DNA of 64,000 nucleotides from Coptis chinensis (Eukaryota > Streptophyta > Magnoliopsida > Ranunculales > Ranunculaceae). Location of the stretch: positions 15,270,001-15,334,000 of the forward strand of contig CM027380.1 in NCBI GenBank assembly GCA_015680905.1, written 5' to 3'. Positions 23,040-34,064 of this stretch are shown here, in pieces. The translations under genes and the position numbers were made by a program. Each line of letters starts with the position of its first letter. Position 1 is the stretch's first letter. The notes under the pieces are model-generated. The model searched no databases and was not told the origin of the DNA. It saw only the letters and a program-made list of their open reading frames with translations.

Positions 23040-24600
23040 TATCACCATGCATATATACCACATTAATCCAATCTTGTTCGTATCTACAATACCAAAATGC
23101 CTAGAAGAATGCGTCGTACAAATGAATCTAATGAATGTGCAAATGGCGTCTGATTTCATGAGCGCTATTCTAGCTACAAATTTCAAACTTCCACAAGTGA
23201 AACTAATCAACTAGAGATTATTTCATGGACATGTCCAGACCAGTAAAACTAATCAACTAAAGATTAACTCATAGCACATGCCCAGACTCTAGACTAGTCA
23301 AACAAATCAAATATTCATAACAACTGTCCGGACTAGTAAAATTAATCAAACTTTAAAAAGCAAGTAAAGTGACTAGTAATGACTAATCACCAATATCTCC
23401 AATTCGACCTTCTAAAATCCATAGGCTATCTCACAAATTTATAGACAATCAGAACATTATATCATAAGTGAATGTATCGAGACTTGTCCCCGAAATTACA
23501 GCAACCATTTTTTAAATTGACACGAGCAGTTCTATACGGGGGATGGTTGGTAGCTCTAATGTTCCAACAACAAGCACTACAAGCAGTTCTATACAAGGAA
23601 TTTGGTATTACATAAATACAAAACATAAATAGAAATTATTTACCTTGAATAAAGGTTGCACTTTGAGGACAATCGAACAATCTGAGGCGTTTGGTCGAGA
23701 GATAGATTAGGTCTTGATTAAAAACATCCCTTTCAAGTAGCAGGTCGAATTACCAATAGTTTAACATTTCAGAAATAGCATACGTAACGGCACAGAGAAT
23801 AATAAAAAAAGAAAAGAAACACACAATCCAAAACAAGTCATGATTTCAATACAAAGTAAAAACAGTAAAAACAGATTCATAAAATAAAACCCAACAAAAG
23901 ATATAAACCCCTAAAAAAAATGGTTACAGAAACATGACATAGCGATCAGTTAATATAAATTTAGAGAGACAGATAGAATAGGGAATGAATACTACTTTGA
24001 TAACAACAACATCTAATATTAGATTAAAAACGAAAAAAAAAATCAAATAAAAAATCAATGTTTAATAGCATAATAAGTCACCTTCAAGTTGTAATGGAGG
24101 AATCGCGTTCGGAGAAAAGAAACGAAGCTTGTAATCCCTTTCCCACTTAGTAAATCCTAAAAAAATTTAAATTGAAAAATTAGTTCTCGGTTTTGGCAAA
24201 AAAAAAATCGATTGCTTGAAAAAAAAAAATCGCTTGAAAAAAAATGGGTGCTTGAAACCCAATGAGGCTTGGCCCGGTCCGAAGGAAGAAGAAAGTAGAC
24301 TAGACCTTGTAGAAGCGGATAGGAAAGGTAGCCTATAGACTCAAGCGACCAGCTCGGTTCAAACTCATCCCGTATTCCATGTGAGTCAGTTGACTTCGAT
24401 TAGACCAAATACCTTCTTGAGATGAGAGAAGAAGGAACAGAAAAGAAAAATAGGGTTGAGTGGCGGTGGGGGATGAAGTGTTTTAACTTGTTCGCGGTGG
24501 GAGACGAGAGAAGAAGGAACAGTCCGGTTTTTTCTTTTCTTTTTTAGAACTGTTGGCGGTGGGAGGGAAGCAAGTGGTCAGCCCGCCCAAACTTTTCAGC
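23040..24600. other. CACTA region upstream of the transposase, no gene
   Basis: AT-rich with several TAGTCA/ACTAGT-type short repeats around 23220-23400 and A-runs. As the region between the right terminus and the transposase start codon, it should contain the promoter and 5' leader. No TATA box can be singled out with confidence. Confidence 0.4.
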
Positions 24601-24849
24601 TCTAAGCCCACGGTCAAAAGCGCCGTAGAAGCGAGGTGTAATAGTTTAAAAAAATTGTACCCGACGGTTTTGGCCGTAGCTCTACCCACGGCCCAATTAA
24701 AGAGATAAACCGTGGCTAAAGGTATCAAAGGCATGAAACGAGAAAAATGTATTTGCTACGGTCAAAATTCGTAGGAAACTATGCAAGGGTTTATGACCGT
24801 GGCTAAAAATACCGGGAATCCGTGGGGAAAAATCGATTTTCTTGTAGTG
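24600..24849. repeat. Right subterminal repeats and terminus of the CACTA element
   Basis: Repeats ccgtggcta, accgtggg, cggttttggccgt and similar motifs in both orientations, ending in ttttcttgtagtg. It mirrors the array at the left end. Confidence 0.8.
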
Positions 24850-25454
24850 CACCAATAGCAATAGCAAGCATTGCATTCTATTGAGGTCTGGGTATTTGTA
24901 ATGTTTCAATCTTTTTTCATGTGTGGAAATTGAAGCGTGAAGTGTCTGCATAAATAATGGATTATGGTCTTGGACTCAAAGTAGCTTTACATAATATTCT
25001 ATCTATTGGAATTTGGCTTTTGGATTGGTCTGGAAGTCATTATACGACTCAATGACATTTTTTTTTCATATCATTGTTGTTATGGCAGAAAGTGTAATGA
25101 CAATAGAGTGGTCCAATTAAAGTGGAGAAGTAACGGCTAGGTTATGTTTTTGTTTTGTTTTTGGAAGTAAAAAACTAGAAAATGAATGAACGGTCGAGAT
25201 CTAATCAAGTGGATAGTGGGAGAAGTATATATTTTCGGAATAAATTGGCAATAATATCGGAAATTTCGGAATTTTCGGATCGGATCGGATTTTAGAATTA
25301 TATCCAAATCCGATCCAATTTTTTTTTCGGAATTTTCGGAAATCGGAAAATCAGAAAATCGGCCCATGAAAACTACACCCAAAGCCAGACCAATTTCGGG
25401 TCGGATTTCGGAAAAATCGGAAATTCGGCAAAAAGAGACACCCCTAGCCGCACT

Positions 25455-25765
25455 AATGTGAGGTACAAAACTCTCAATGGACTTCACTTCCCCTTCTACA
25501 GGCAAACCTAGTTGTCCCTGTTTTTGTCTAAACATGTTACTTTCTACGAGAAAAGATTTCCAAAAGAAAAAGTCATTGAGCCATCCCGACAATTGATTTG
25601 GGCATTGGCGGTTGCCAAGAAAGGGCGCCCTAAGATGATGGGAATGGAATCATGAGCAACTTCGTGTCAAGAATAACAAAGTAATTTGGATAGTAAAAAA
25701 TTCTGAACTTTAATGAGAATATTTTCAACTACACCCTTGGGATACTTAATAGAACGATCGACTAA
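25455..25765 (-). other. Athila-like element, sequence between protease and hAT insertion
   Basis: Minus-strand reading includes PVEGEVKSIESFVPHIS, matched by PVEGEVKYIESFVYHIS at the 41.5-kb copy, so it is genuine element sequence downstream of the protease. The hAT element entered just after it. Confidence 0.6.
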
Positions 25766-26098
25766 CTACAAAGTCATTTTGGTTGGTTGAAGTTTTGTTA
25801 GACCTAGTTGTTTATATAAATAAAAAGGGAGTAAGTTAACACTCGCCCCCAAGTCTAATAAAGCAGTTGTTATGAAGGTATCACCTAAGGTGTATTGTAC
25901 AGTAGGACGACTAGGGTCCTTGTACTTAACAATTCCGTTATGTTCAGATAAAGAGGGATATTGTTCAGTTAAGAATGCTTCGTGGGGTATGTTGGTTTTC
26001 CTCTTCTTGGTGCACAACTCTTTTAGAAACTTAGCGTGTCCAGGTAGACTTTTTATAGCTTCTAGAAAATGTAGGTTTATAGTCAAAATTTTAAACAC
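25766..26098 (-). pseudogene. Aspartic protease region of the Athila-like element
   Basis: The open frame contains ALLDLGASVNLLPFYLYKQL, with the D-x-G-A-S active-site signature of retrotransposon aspartic proteases, preceded by a Gag-side segment (LPGHAKFLKELCTKKRK and YPSLSEHNGIVKYKDPSRPT). The protease would process Gag-Pol inside the virus-like particle. The frame starts inside the polyprotein and ends (KMTL, stop) about 20 residues beyond the active site, before the C-terminal half of the fold, so it is truncated. The equivalent region of the 18-kb copy is at 57495-57730. It lies downstream of gag in the same orientation. Confidence 0.75.
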
Positions 26099-26742
26099 TT
26101 CCCTAATCTCATAAAAATTCTCGTCTTTTTGAGTAGAAGGGATAAAAGTATTATTAGTCTTTGCTTTATCTCTAGCCGTTTTCCATCTAGGTGTCCATAT
26201 TGGAACCTCTACAGGTGTAGGGTCTTCACTTTCTATTATTGGGTCTTGTAATGTTTTCCCTTTTGGTTGTGGTTTAACTGGTACTTCTACAGTTGTAGGG
26301 TCTTCAGTTTCTATTATAGTATTTGGTATGGTATCATTTTTAGTTTGCGGGTAAATCTTTAGGCATAGTCACTTGGTTATCAACTACTACCGCCTCGAGC
26401 GAAGGGGTAGTGACTGCTGTGGAGGTCCCCTTGGTTTATATTACCATTACAGTAAATCTCGTTTTTTATTTCAAAGGCGGTGTTTGTTGACTTAGGATTA
26501 GGCCTTTGCTTGACTTGGAAACACGCCGGTTTGGTTATTATTTTGGTTAGAAGACATGTCAATAACTTTTTGGCACAAAGAGCGCATCATTTGCATCGTT
26601 TGTTTCATCATATTAGAGTTTTGATCATGCTGATCTTTCATCAAGTTGGAGTTTTATTGCATAATTTGATTTTGTTTCTCCAACAAGGTCACTACTACTT
26701 TGTTTGTAGATGGTTGTATTGGAATTAAAGCTTGTTGAACGT

Positions 26743-27636
26743 TTATGTCTTGATGTTGATAGTTCGGGTTATGGGTACTAAACCTCTATTACGGTCACCT
26801 AAGTTCCCTTGTCCTTGATGTTGAGTTAATTGGTTGAAGTGTGATGGTTGTGGTGGTGTTTGTGCATAGACAAGAGGACAATAGAAGTCGGAATGCTCAA
26901 GACTACAACAGACATTACAACGAGTAGAGTTAATGTTCATGACTGGAGTGGGTTGTTGTTGAATAGAGATGGCATCTACCTTTTTAGTGAGGGCATCGAT
27001 AAGAGTTTTAAGCTCGGGATCATATTTAACCTCAAGAGAAGAAGGAGAGGAGCGGGAGGAATCGTTACCTCCCCAATTGTTGTTCTTCTTAGATTGATCT
27101 TCTAAGAATTTATAAGCCTCCAAGGCTCCTTTACTAAGAAAACTACCCCCAGTCATGATATCTAGAACCTCCTTATGATAATGTGAAAGCCCCTTGAAGA
27201 AAGCACGAACAAGCGTGTCTTTTGCAAGATTATGATGCGGGCATTCAATGAGAATATCAGTGAAACGATTCCAGGCCTCTGAAAAGGATTCATGAGGATT
27301 CTAGCTGAAGAAATGAATCTTGTGAAGCATTTCATCTGTCTTCAGTGGTGGGTAAAATTGTTCCATGAACAATTGAACAAGTTGAGCCCATGAGTCCACG
27401 AGTTTGGCGTTTGGGCGTTAACCAAAGACGCCTTTATCGGCTAAGGTGAAAGGGAATAGCCTCAGTTTAATTTGTTCCGCACCAACCGTGGGATGGTGGA
27501 ATGTTGTTAGGACTTGTTCAATCCCTACGCGTAGCCGATAAGGTTTTTCATGGTCTAAACCATGAAAAGCGGGTAACAAATTAAAATATTTGGGGGGATT
27601 CGGAAATCCCCCACTGGGTTTGCTAGAACGATGCAA
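26743..27636 (-). pseudogene. gag of the Athila-like element, broken
   Basis: Gag forms the particle. Starting near 27636, the frame reads FNLLPAFHGLDHEKPY, then QVLTTFHHPTVGAEQIKLRL and FPFTLADK, the retrotrans_gag-type core. It stops at 27418 and resumes in other frames (PHESFSEAWNRF region near 27260) up to MTGGSFLSKGALEAYKFLED at 27156. A zinc knuckle, CX2CX4HX4C (CNVCCSLEHSDFYC, about 26910), follows. The part after it is glutamine-rich. Stop codons near 27415 and 27300 and a frame change make it non-functional. Homologous gag is at 58480-59658 and, for the N-terminal half only, at 44461-44873. Confidence 0.8.
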
Positions 27637-27639
27637 GAT

Positions 27640-28973
27640 TTGGGGCTATCGCTCAAGGCTTTGTAGAAGTCAGAGAGAGGAGTCTCTCTTTCTTCACCAT
27701 TATATCGGTGGTGTGTGTGAAATTCTTAGATAGGCGTGTGGTATTTATGTCTACGAAAAACAAGCCCCGATTATACTAGAATTAAAACTCCTCAAACAAA
27801 AAAAACGAGGAGTGAAAGAAGGGAATACCTGATTGCGTCCTTGCTTCGCTTATAAATAGCGTCTTGTTCACGCGTGTTCAGTGTATATAACAAGTTAGAA
27901 CACTGAAAAACTTGAAAATTGAAAATTTGAATCAAACCTGCGGAAATCCGGCAAAATCACCGAAAGCAGCGCTCGGTCACAAATTCGAAGTTCAGTGTTT
28001 TGAGCTGGTCGCTTCGGTATGGGCTCAGGTCACGCTCAACTTCCAGTGTTTTGAGCGCAGGTGTGCTCCTTTTGGGCGCAGGTGCGCCTCAAGGTTTTCG
28101 AATGTCCAGTGTTTTGAGCGCGGGTCGTGCTCGGTATGGGCGCAGGTCGCACTTCAGGGTTTTCGAGTTTTAGGCCTTTTATCGTACTCCAAAAAATTTG
28201 AAATTTTTACAGTAATTTTCTAAGACGTCTATCAAGTAGCCTGTAAAATTTCAGATCAATCGGAGCTACAAAAGTCTCTCTACTGCCCGGCAAAGTTTGC
28301 AAAACAGTTTTCAGACACAATACAAACAACTGAATGGTTAACCCATCAAAACAAAGACAAAAATTTCCAAATTTTTACTGGAGACTCCTGACAGATCCTA
28401 CTTGTTTCTGTAAAAACTTTAGAAAAATTGGAGTTCTACAACCTCTCCTTATTGGCTGGTGTTCCAGATATTAAGTGTTTGCAACACTGCAGAAACACAC
28501 TGGAAACACTCTACTATTTAGGAGGTCAAAACAAATAAAAAACTCGTCAAATTTTTACTACAAACTCCTGACTTAGGATGGATACTCCTGTAAAAATTAT
28601 AGAATTTTTAGAACTCCCTAAGTAACCTTACTCATCTGTTTTTCAATAACATACGGTGTGAAAACTGAAATGCAGCACTGTAAAGATCGTATTTTTTTCA
28701 CAAGGTAAACCAACTTTGAAAAATCTTAAAATATTCCAGTAAATCAACAACACATTAAATATTATGTCTGAAAATTTTCAGAATTTTCAAAAATTTAGAA
28801 ATACCTTCACCGCAGTGTTTTTCTCTATGAATCAAGATCCCCCATATACCTAAAACGATTGAACGGTTCGAAAATTTAAGAAATAAGAATGAAAAATTAA
28901 AAGGGTGGGTGGGTAGAGAATGGGGGATTGCCCCTTGGATTCAAGCAATTGAATTCTTGTCTTAAACGAGATT
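27640..28973 (-). other. Leader of the Athila-like element with GC-rich repeats
   Basis: Non-coding sequence between primer site and gag. At 27985-28165 there are three or four imperfect repeats of 'cagtgttttgagcgcaggt.gcgct', far more GC-rich than their surroundings. The rest is AT-rich and unassigned. Confidence 0.6.
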
Positions 28974-28991
28974 AAGATGGCAGCGGCGCCA
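28974..28991 (-). promoter_or_regulatory. Primer-binding site of the Athila-like element
   Basis: On the minus strand, TGGCGCCGCTGCCATCTT begins two bases after the 5' LTR end. The TGGCGCCGNTGCC core is the Athila-type tRNA-complementary site (tRNA-Asp in described elements). The same core flanks LTRs at 43209 and near 61477. Confidence 0.75.
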
Positions 28992-28993
28992 TT

Positions 28994-30063
28994 TGATATC
29001 CGTAAAAATAGTAGAATCCTAAATATTAATGTTAACAACACTAATACGTAATCCTACCGTTCTTACGTTTAAATCAATTCTTCTTACTCTCAAAACATAA
29101 TCATGCAATATAATGAGTAAGGATTCGTTCCACTCTTAACTGTCTAGACTTAAATTGAATTCAACTAATCAAACCCAAAAGGAACAATGGTGAGAGTAAT
29201 GATTTGATGTGAAATTTCTATACTACCATTCCCAACACAAGAACAATAATAAGAACATGTCATTATGGAATAAGTAATTAACTTTATAAATCTAATAGAA
29301 CAATAAGAACAAGATATGATTGAATGAATAACAACTACTTATTAATCTAATGAACAATAAAACAATGATTCAATACTCAAGAAATAAACTAATTAATTAA
29401 TGTAAAACTAAATAATGTAAAACTAGATCTAGAACTAAGGTTTAATGGCTACTTTTCTTATCCTAACCTAATTTATTTTCTAACCTAACTATCTACCATT
29501 AACAAAGAGTCAAGCTTTTGTTTTTATACTTTCAGATCCAAAAATCATGCATGGGCTTGGAGCCATGTTTTGGGCAGAAAAATCGGGCCCAAAACCCAAT
29601 TTATTTAGTCCAAAATGGGCTCTTCAGCTGCAATTGGCTTCGACAAATGTTTTGTCCACTTCTTATCCTCTGATTGGGTCAAGGCTTGGACCATTGAAAA
29701 GCTCTTTCCGAGCCGGTCGTTTTGACATAAGATACTCACAATTCCGAGGTCTGAGTCCAAAGATACCGGCGCCGGAAGTTCTTAACTTAACTTTGCAATC
29801 ATTTCTTCTACCCGTGTTGACTTTTCAGCTTTTGACCGGGCTTTACAAAGGCTTTGTCTCCTGGCCTTTATTCACAGAACTCCTTAGCAACCGACCTTTG
29901 CTCCTTTATCTCGCTAAAGTGGCACATTTCTGCACATAATGGACTTTGAAGCCTGAAATACATAAAAACACGTAATCAGTATTAACTCTTAATTATTACT
30001 CACATAATTGGTCTAAAAGTATGATGGTTAAGGGGTTAAAACTACAGTTTTGGGCTCTTATCA
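28994..30063 (-). repeat. 5' LTR (right) of the Athila-like element
   Basis: Pairs with 7244-8307. Its outer end, TGATAAGAGCCC on the minus strand, is followed outside by the target duplication aacat. Confidence 0.93.
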
Positions 30064-30068
30064 AACAT

Positions 30069-30672
30069 AAAAAGAAAATACAATATAATTTTAAGTAAGC
30101 TCCTACAACTAACTGCGCCAGCAAAGATACTATAACAAAAATAACTTTTTATCGAAAAAAAAAATAACAAAGATAACCACGCCAACAAAACTGGTTGCAG
30201 TAAACCACAATTAAGTTTACTACATGTTTACATATTGCTTACCCCTCTTTAATATGAAATCCGCTTCTGCTTAGCTCAACTATGTACTACCCTCGATTCG
30301 TTTTCTAGAGTACCACATTACAGCTTTGATCATCTCTAAAAACAAATGAGATTAAAAAATGTGCTGGAATATATCAAACAACTTTTGCTAAGAAAATCTG
30401 AAAAATATTGTTCAATCTAATTCTTGGTGTTTATTAGTATTATGCCCTTCACGGTGAGCCATGAGTAAATAAAAGCAGTCCCATGTGATGCCTCAATTGC
30501 ACAACTCTTGGCATGAAACATACAATCATTTAAAACATTTTTTGGGGCTGTTGAAATGAGTTGTATGCCATATGATTTGCAGCATAAATAGAAAGCCCAT
30601 CACAACAAGATTTTTCACCTCAAAATAAAGGAATTCAAGGCATATCTAAGACTTTCAAAAAATGACTACACC
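30069..30672. other. AT-rich spacer, no gene seen
   Basis: No frame or RNA structure could be recognised between the target duplication of the Athila-like element and that of the solo LTR. Confidence 0.5.
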
Positions 30673-32139
30673 ACCTATGTAACGCCCGTATTTAAAATAC
30701 ATATTTATTTATTAATTAATTAATTTAATTATTTCTTTAAAATTTGCTGGATTGGATTTGGGATATGTGGGCCTGATTTCTGGGACCGAGTCTGTGTTGG
30801 GCTTAGGTTTCAAACCCGAGTATATATTCATATTTTTCTAGATAATATGGTTTGGAAGATAAAAATAAAATAATAAAAATGGAGGCGGAGATAAAAGCTC
30901 GTTGGCTAGAGCGTTGGAGCGCGACGATTCGGACTAGGATGGATTAAATCGATTACATTAATTAGGTGAGTAGTTTAGTTTTTTTCTTTTTCCTTTTCTC
31001 GTCTATATCCTATACAGTCTATACTGAGATAACAGTTTTACGGGAGTAGAATGTTTCTGTTATTTTTTCCTGCTCTTCCTCGTCCGTGATTGTTCTGCTT
31101 TTTATTGGTAAAATCGGTTATATTATTTGAAACTGTCGGAACTAATGGAACTCTGAAACTGAAGTGCTGAAGCTTTATGGGCCTGTTAATGGCGTCGCGA
31201 GCCCAAAATTTTGAAATCATTCTATTTTTTCGTTGTTTGAACTCTGTTTATTGTTGTTGTGGTTTTGTATTGGTTGGCTGATGTCGGGGTTAAGTGTTTG
31301 ATGTCGGGTATTAAAGTTTGGTTGGGTGCTGTCGAAGCTTCCACAGGCGTTAATGGCAGCACAAACTCCAGTATCGTTTTTTTGTATTTTGTTGATTGTT
31401 TTGTTGAATTGTGGTTGGATTAAGGGTTGGTTATTGGTTGTTGGGGTTTGAGTGCTGTCGGGGGCTGTTGGGAGCTTGGAGAAGTCATTAATGGCGGTGC
31501 AATCTCGTTTGGGGGAAAGGGGATTGAGGTAATGAATCGAGTTTTTGTGGATATTAAAGTGGTAGGATTTTTCATGAGGGATATAACCGGTGGGTTGAAA
31601 GGGGAGGACGAGTGGAGGTTGTGATGGCCGGCGCGAGCTGGTGCGGTGGAGGAAGAAGCCTGGTGAGGAAGACAACCTGTTTGTTTGGTTGGGTTGGGGC
31701 TTGGGCCTAAACCTTTTGTTTGGTTGGGCCAAAACTCTATTGTTATGTTGGGCCGGTTCTATTTCTTGTTGGGCCAGTTTTAATTGTGTTTTGTTGGGCG
31801 GTTCGATTTCGTTTTGGGCCTAAACACTAATTAGTGGTTGGGCCGGATTAATCTTGAGTTTTGGACCAGTTTAGTTTAAGTTTGGGCCGGAACTAACTAG
31901 TGTTTTCTTTGGTCCAGTTTCTATTTTGTTTGGAATATGTCTGTCCATATAATTAAAATAGATCTAATTGGGTCTTTAAATGTTTAGACTTTTGGGGCCG
32001 GGTTCTAAGGTTTGGGTTTGGGCTTGGCTAGTTGGGTCTGAACCATTACCTTAGTCATGAGCCCATGAGCCATGCACCTTTGCCTTTAGCCATGAACCAT
32101 GGCTATGACCCTGAATCTGTTGAACATGGAAACGACAGT

Positions 32140-32204
32140 TTGACTTTGACAATGACGTGTTGACTTTGACTTTGACCGTTGACCGTTGACTATGGAATGT
32201 TGAC
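32140..32204 (+). promoter_or_regulatory. Cluster of eight TTGAC (W-box core) sites in the solo LTR
   Basis: TTGAC begins at 32140, 32146, 32160, 32166, 32172, 32179, 32186 and 32200, and seven of the eight are followed by C or T. WRKY transcription factors bind TTGAC[C/T]. Function in this LTR is inferred only from density. Confidence 0.55.
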
Positions 32205-33408
32205 TTTTTTTTCCAGATTTTCACATATTTAATAATATGGACCAAGGTAGTAATAAAATATTGTCGAAAATTGTGTAACTTTGTTTGTCAGTATCTAATT
32301 AAGATTTGACGTGAGTAGTGTGTAAATAATATAAATATTGGCACGTAACAAGAGAGAAATTCTTATAAGACTTAGATATATACATTTTTATGAGAATTAA
32401 ATTGTATACGGACTTAGATTCATGGACTTTAGTATTGAGCTTTAATGGTGTATTGAGTTCACATAAATATATGGAACGAATACATTACATGATTGATTAC
32501 TATTATGAGTTGCTACTTAAATAAATGGTAGTATTTATGAAGGCTTAAGATATTCCATATGGTGTAGTGCAATATATGATTGGCACGTGAAATAATAAGT
32601 TTTGAGATTTGATATAGAGATATTTGGAGATCGTACAATGAATAGTATTGGCACGTGATAATGGGGATTGTATTATAACGAGAAACGTTGAGCTTCAGTA
32701 CAATTAAGTATACTGGCCTGAGATAGAATAAGAATTATTATGAGATATAAATGTATGACACTTGAATAAATTACGTAACAAAAATCCTATAACCTAGCTA
32801 CCACAACTCATGTGATTTGGCCCTTGTGATGGGCGTATGTGATATGATTGGCCCTTCTAGCATTGCAGTGAATCTGAATGACCATTCGGGCGTAAGTAAT
32901 GTGATTGGCCCTTCTGGCATTTCAGTGAATCTGAATGGCCATTCTGGCATAGCTGAATAGTGGCTTGATTATTCCATTCGCAAAATTAGAACGAGATGTG
33001 CGATATTTTATGCCGTATAATGGCAGTACTCACATAATGGCTTTCGTGTGAGGGTTACCTGGTGTGTGGCATCCTGCTCAGGGTAGTTACGCACGGAGTG
33101 GTTCATTATGTGAGGGGAGGCATATGGATGTACATGTTCGGCGTTGGAAAGCGGTTGTGGTAGCCAGGGAAACTAGGTAAGACATAGATACGACGTGATT
33201 TTAGGGACACGCAAAGAAAGCCTTAAATAATATAATTATGGTAATATGTTGGTTAATGATATATCTTTAAATATATGATTGTATATAATTTTGTAGAAGG
33301 GTAGGTTAAACTAATTACTTGTGCAGAGATGACCCACTCTGTAATCGAGCATTAAATGCGGTAAATATAGAATATGCTTGGTTGGTTAGTAGTTTAGTTA
33401 TAACTTAA

Positions 33409-33552
33409 GGCGCCTCAGTGGAGGAACTAAATGCCTTTGTATTATTGTTAGAAAGCTAAGGCGCCTCAGTGGAGGAACTACCTACCTTAATTATGGTACT
33501 TAAGGATGCTGTATTAGTTGTTGGAAGTTAAGGCGCCTCGGTGGAGGAACTA
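33409..33552 (+). repeat. Three copies of a GGCGCCTCAGTGGAGGAACTA motif
   Basis: Copies start at 33409, 33460 and 33532. The third differs at one position (CGGTGG). Each is preceded by 'taa' and followed by a 'tgcctt' or 'acctta' segment, so the larger unit is a degenerate repeat of 50-70 bp. Confidence 0.8.
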
Positions 33553-34064
33553 ACTGCCTTATGGATTGTGTATGTATATGTATAAGTATATGTTGTATTT
33601 TAGAGCTACTCACACCAGCATTATTATAATGCTGACCCGATTTGCATGTTTGCTTATCTGGTGTGTTCATTAAATGAACATAGTTGATAAGTCTTGACAA
33701 GTTTAGTGTTGAAGAAGGTTGGTTGCTGCTTGTGGTTTGCGTTAGCGTCGCATTTCAAGATAGGTTTTGTTTTCCCTTGAGGTAATATAGATTTTCAGTT
33801 GAGACAATGTTATTTGTATTTTCATTTGTAATTTTAAATAAAGAGTTATTGAAAAGAGATTTGTAACCTAATCTTATTTGTGAATTTTTGTAATGAAGAG
33901 GACTTTTGTTTTAGTTAAAAATTTTATTGGTTTTTAATTATCTGCATATTTAAACTGTTTATGGGTTTTTGGAAGTTGAGAGTGCGTCATACCTCGAAGA
34001 TCGAAGAGTCGGGAACAAATATTGTTTTTCCGAATTCTGTCGAAATTCGGGGTGTGACAACCTA

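Larger units (their letters stand above)
11532..24849 (-). mobile_element. CACTA (En/Spm) DNA transposon, 13.3 kb, with captured host gene pieces
   Basis: The left end CACTACAAGAAAA and the right end TTTTCTTGTAGTG are perfect inverted repeats of at least 13 bp, and both are flanked by the 3-bp duplication cac (11529-11531, 24850-24852). Both subterminal regions are packed with CCGTGGG / TTTACCGACGG type motifs, as expected for transposase-binding arrays. On the minus strand lie Transpos_assoc, TNP2, DUF4218- and DUF4216-like parts (22978 to 19510), then a Transposase_24-like gene (about 18600 to 17490), unassigned exon-like blocks, a NOP53-like fragment and an RPA32 fragment. Transposase frames are broken, so the copy is probably not autonomous. 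Confidence 0.95.
11164..25446. mobile_element. Non-autonomous hAT transposon (about 0.96 kb net) split by a CACTA insertion
   Basis: Ends are inverted: TAGGGGTG at 11164-11171 and CACCCCTA at 25439-25446. They are flanked by perfect 8-bp duplications. The two arms (11164-11531 and 24850-25446) add to about 962 bp once the CACTA element and its 3-bp duplication are removed. Subterminal sequence is full of TTCGGA and CGGATCGGAT motifs in both arms, in mirrored arrangement. No transposase is present, so it needs one in trans. In the related copy, the equivalent of the junction near 41455 is uninterrupted, which supports a simple insertion. Confidence 0.9.
7244..30063 (-). mobile_element. Athila-like Ty3 LTR retrotransposon carrying nested hAT and CACTA insertions
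   Basis: Near-identical LTRs (7244-8307 and 28994-30063) have TGATA...TATCA ends. The flanking 5-mers are perfect: aacat at 7239-7243 and 30064-30068. On the minus strand the order is LTR, primer-binding site, GC-repeat leader, gag with zinc knuckle, protease, a long non-coding 3' part, purine tract, LTR. Removing the hAT insertion and one target copy leaves about 8.5 kb. No RT, RNase H or integrase is visible, so this copy is non-autonomous. The gag style and the TGGCGCCGCTGC primer site resemble the Athila/Tat group (family knowledge). The related truncated copy at 36704-41511 provides an empty site for the hAT insertion. Confidence 0.9.
30678..34059. mobile_element. Solo LTR, 3.4 kb, Tekay/Del-like ends
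   Basis: Starts TGTAACGCCCGTATTT and ends TTCGGGGTGTGACA, with perfect 5-bp duplications accta at 30673-30677 and 34060-34064. No partner LTR, primer site or coding region adjoins it. That is the signature of recombination between the two LTRs of an element, which deletes the interior. Long LTRs with these termini are typical of plant chromovirus (Tekay/Del) elements (family knowledge); orientation is not certain. It contains a W-box cluster (32140-32204), a repeated ~50-bp segment (about 32847-32950) and three copies of a GGCGCCTC motif (33409-33552). Confidence 0.88.

Noticed and set aside
31217..31732. 171-codon frame inside the solo LTR
   Set aside because: Proline/glutamine/asparagine-rich without family resemblance, within an LTR, and the opposite strand is also open.
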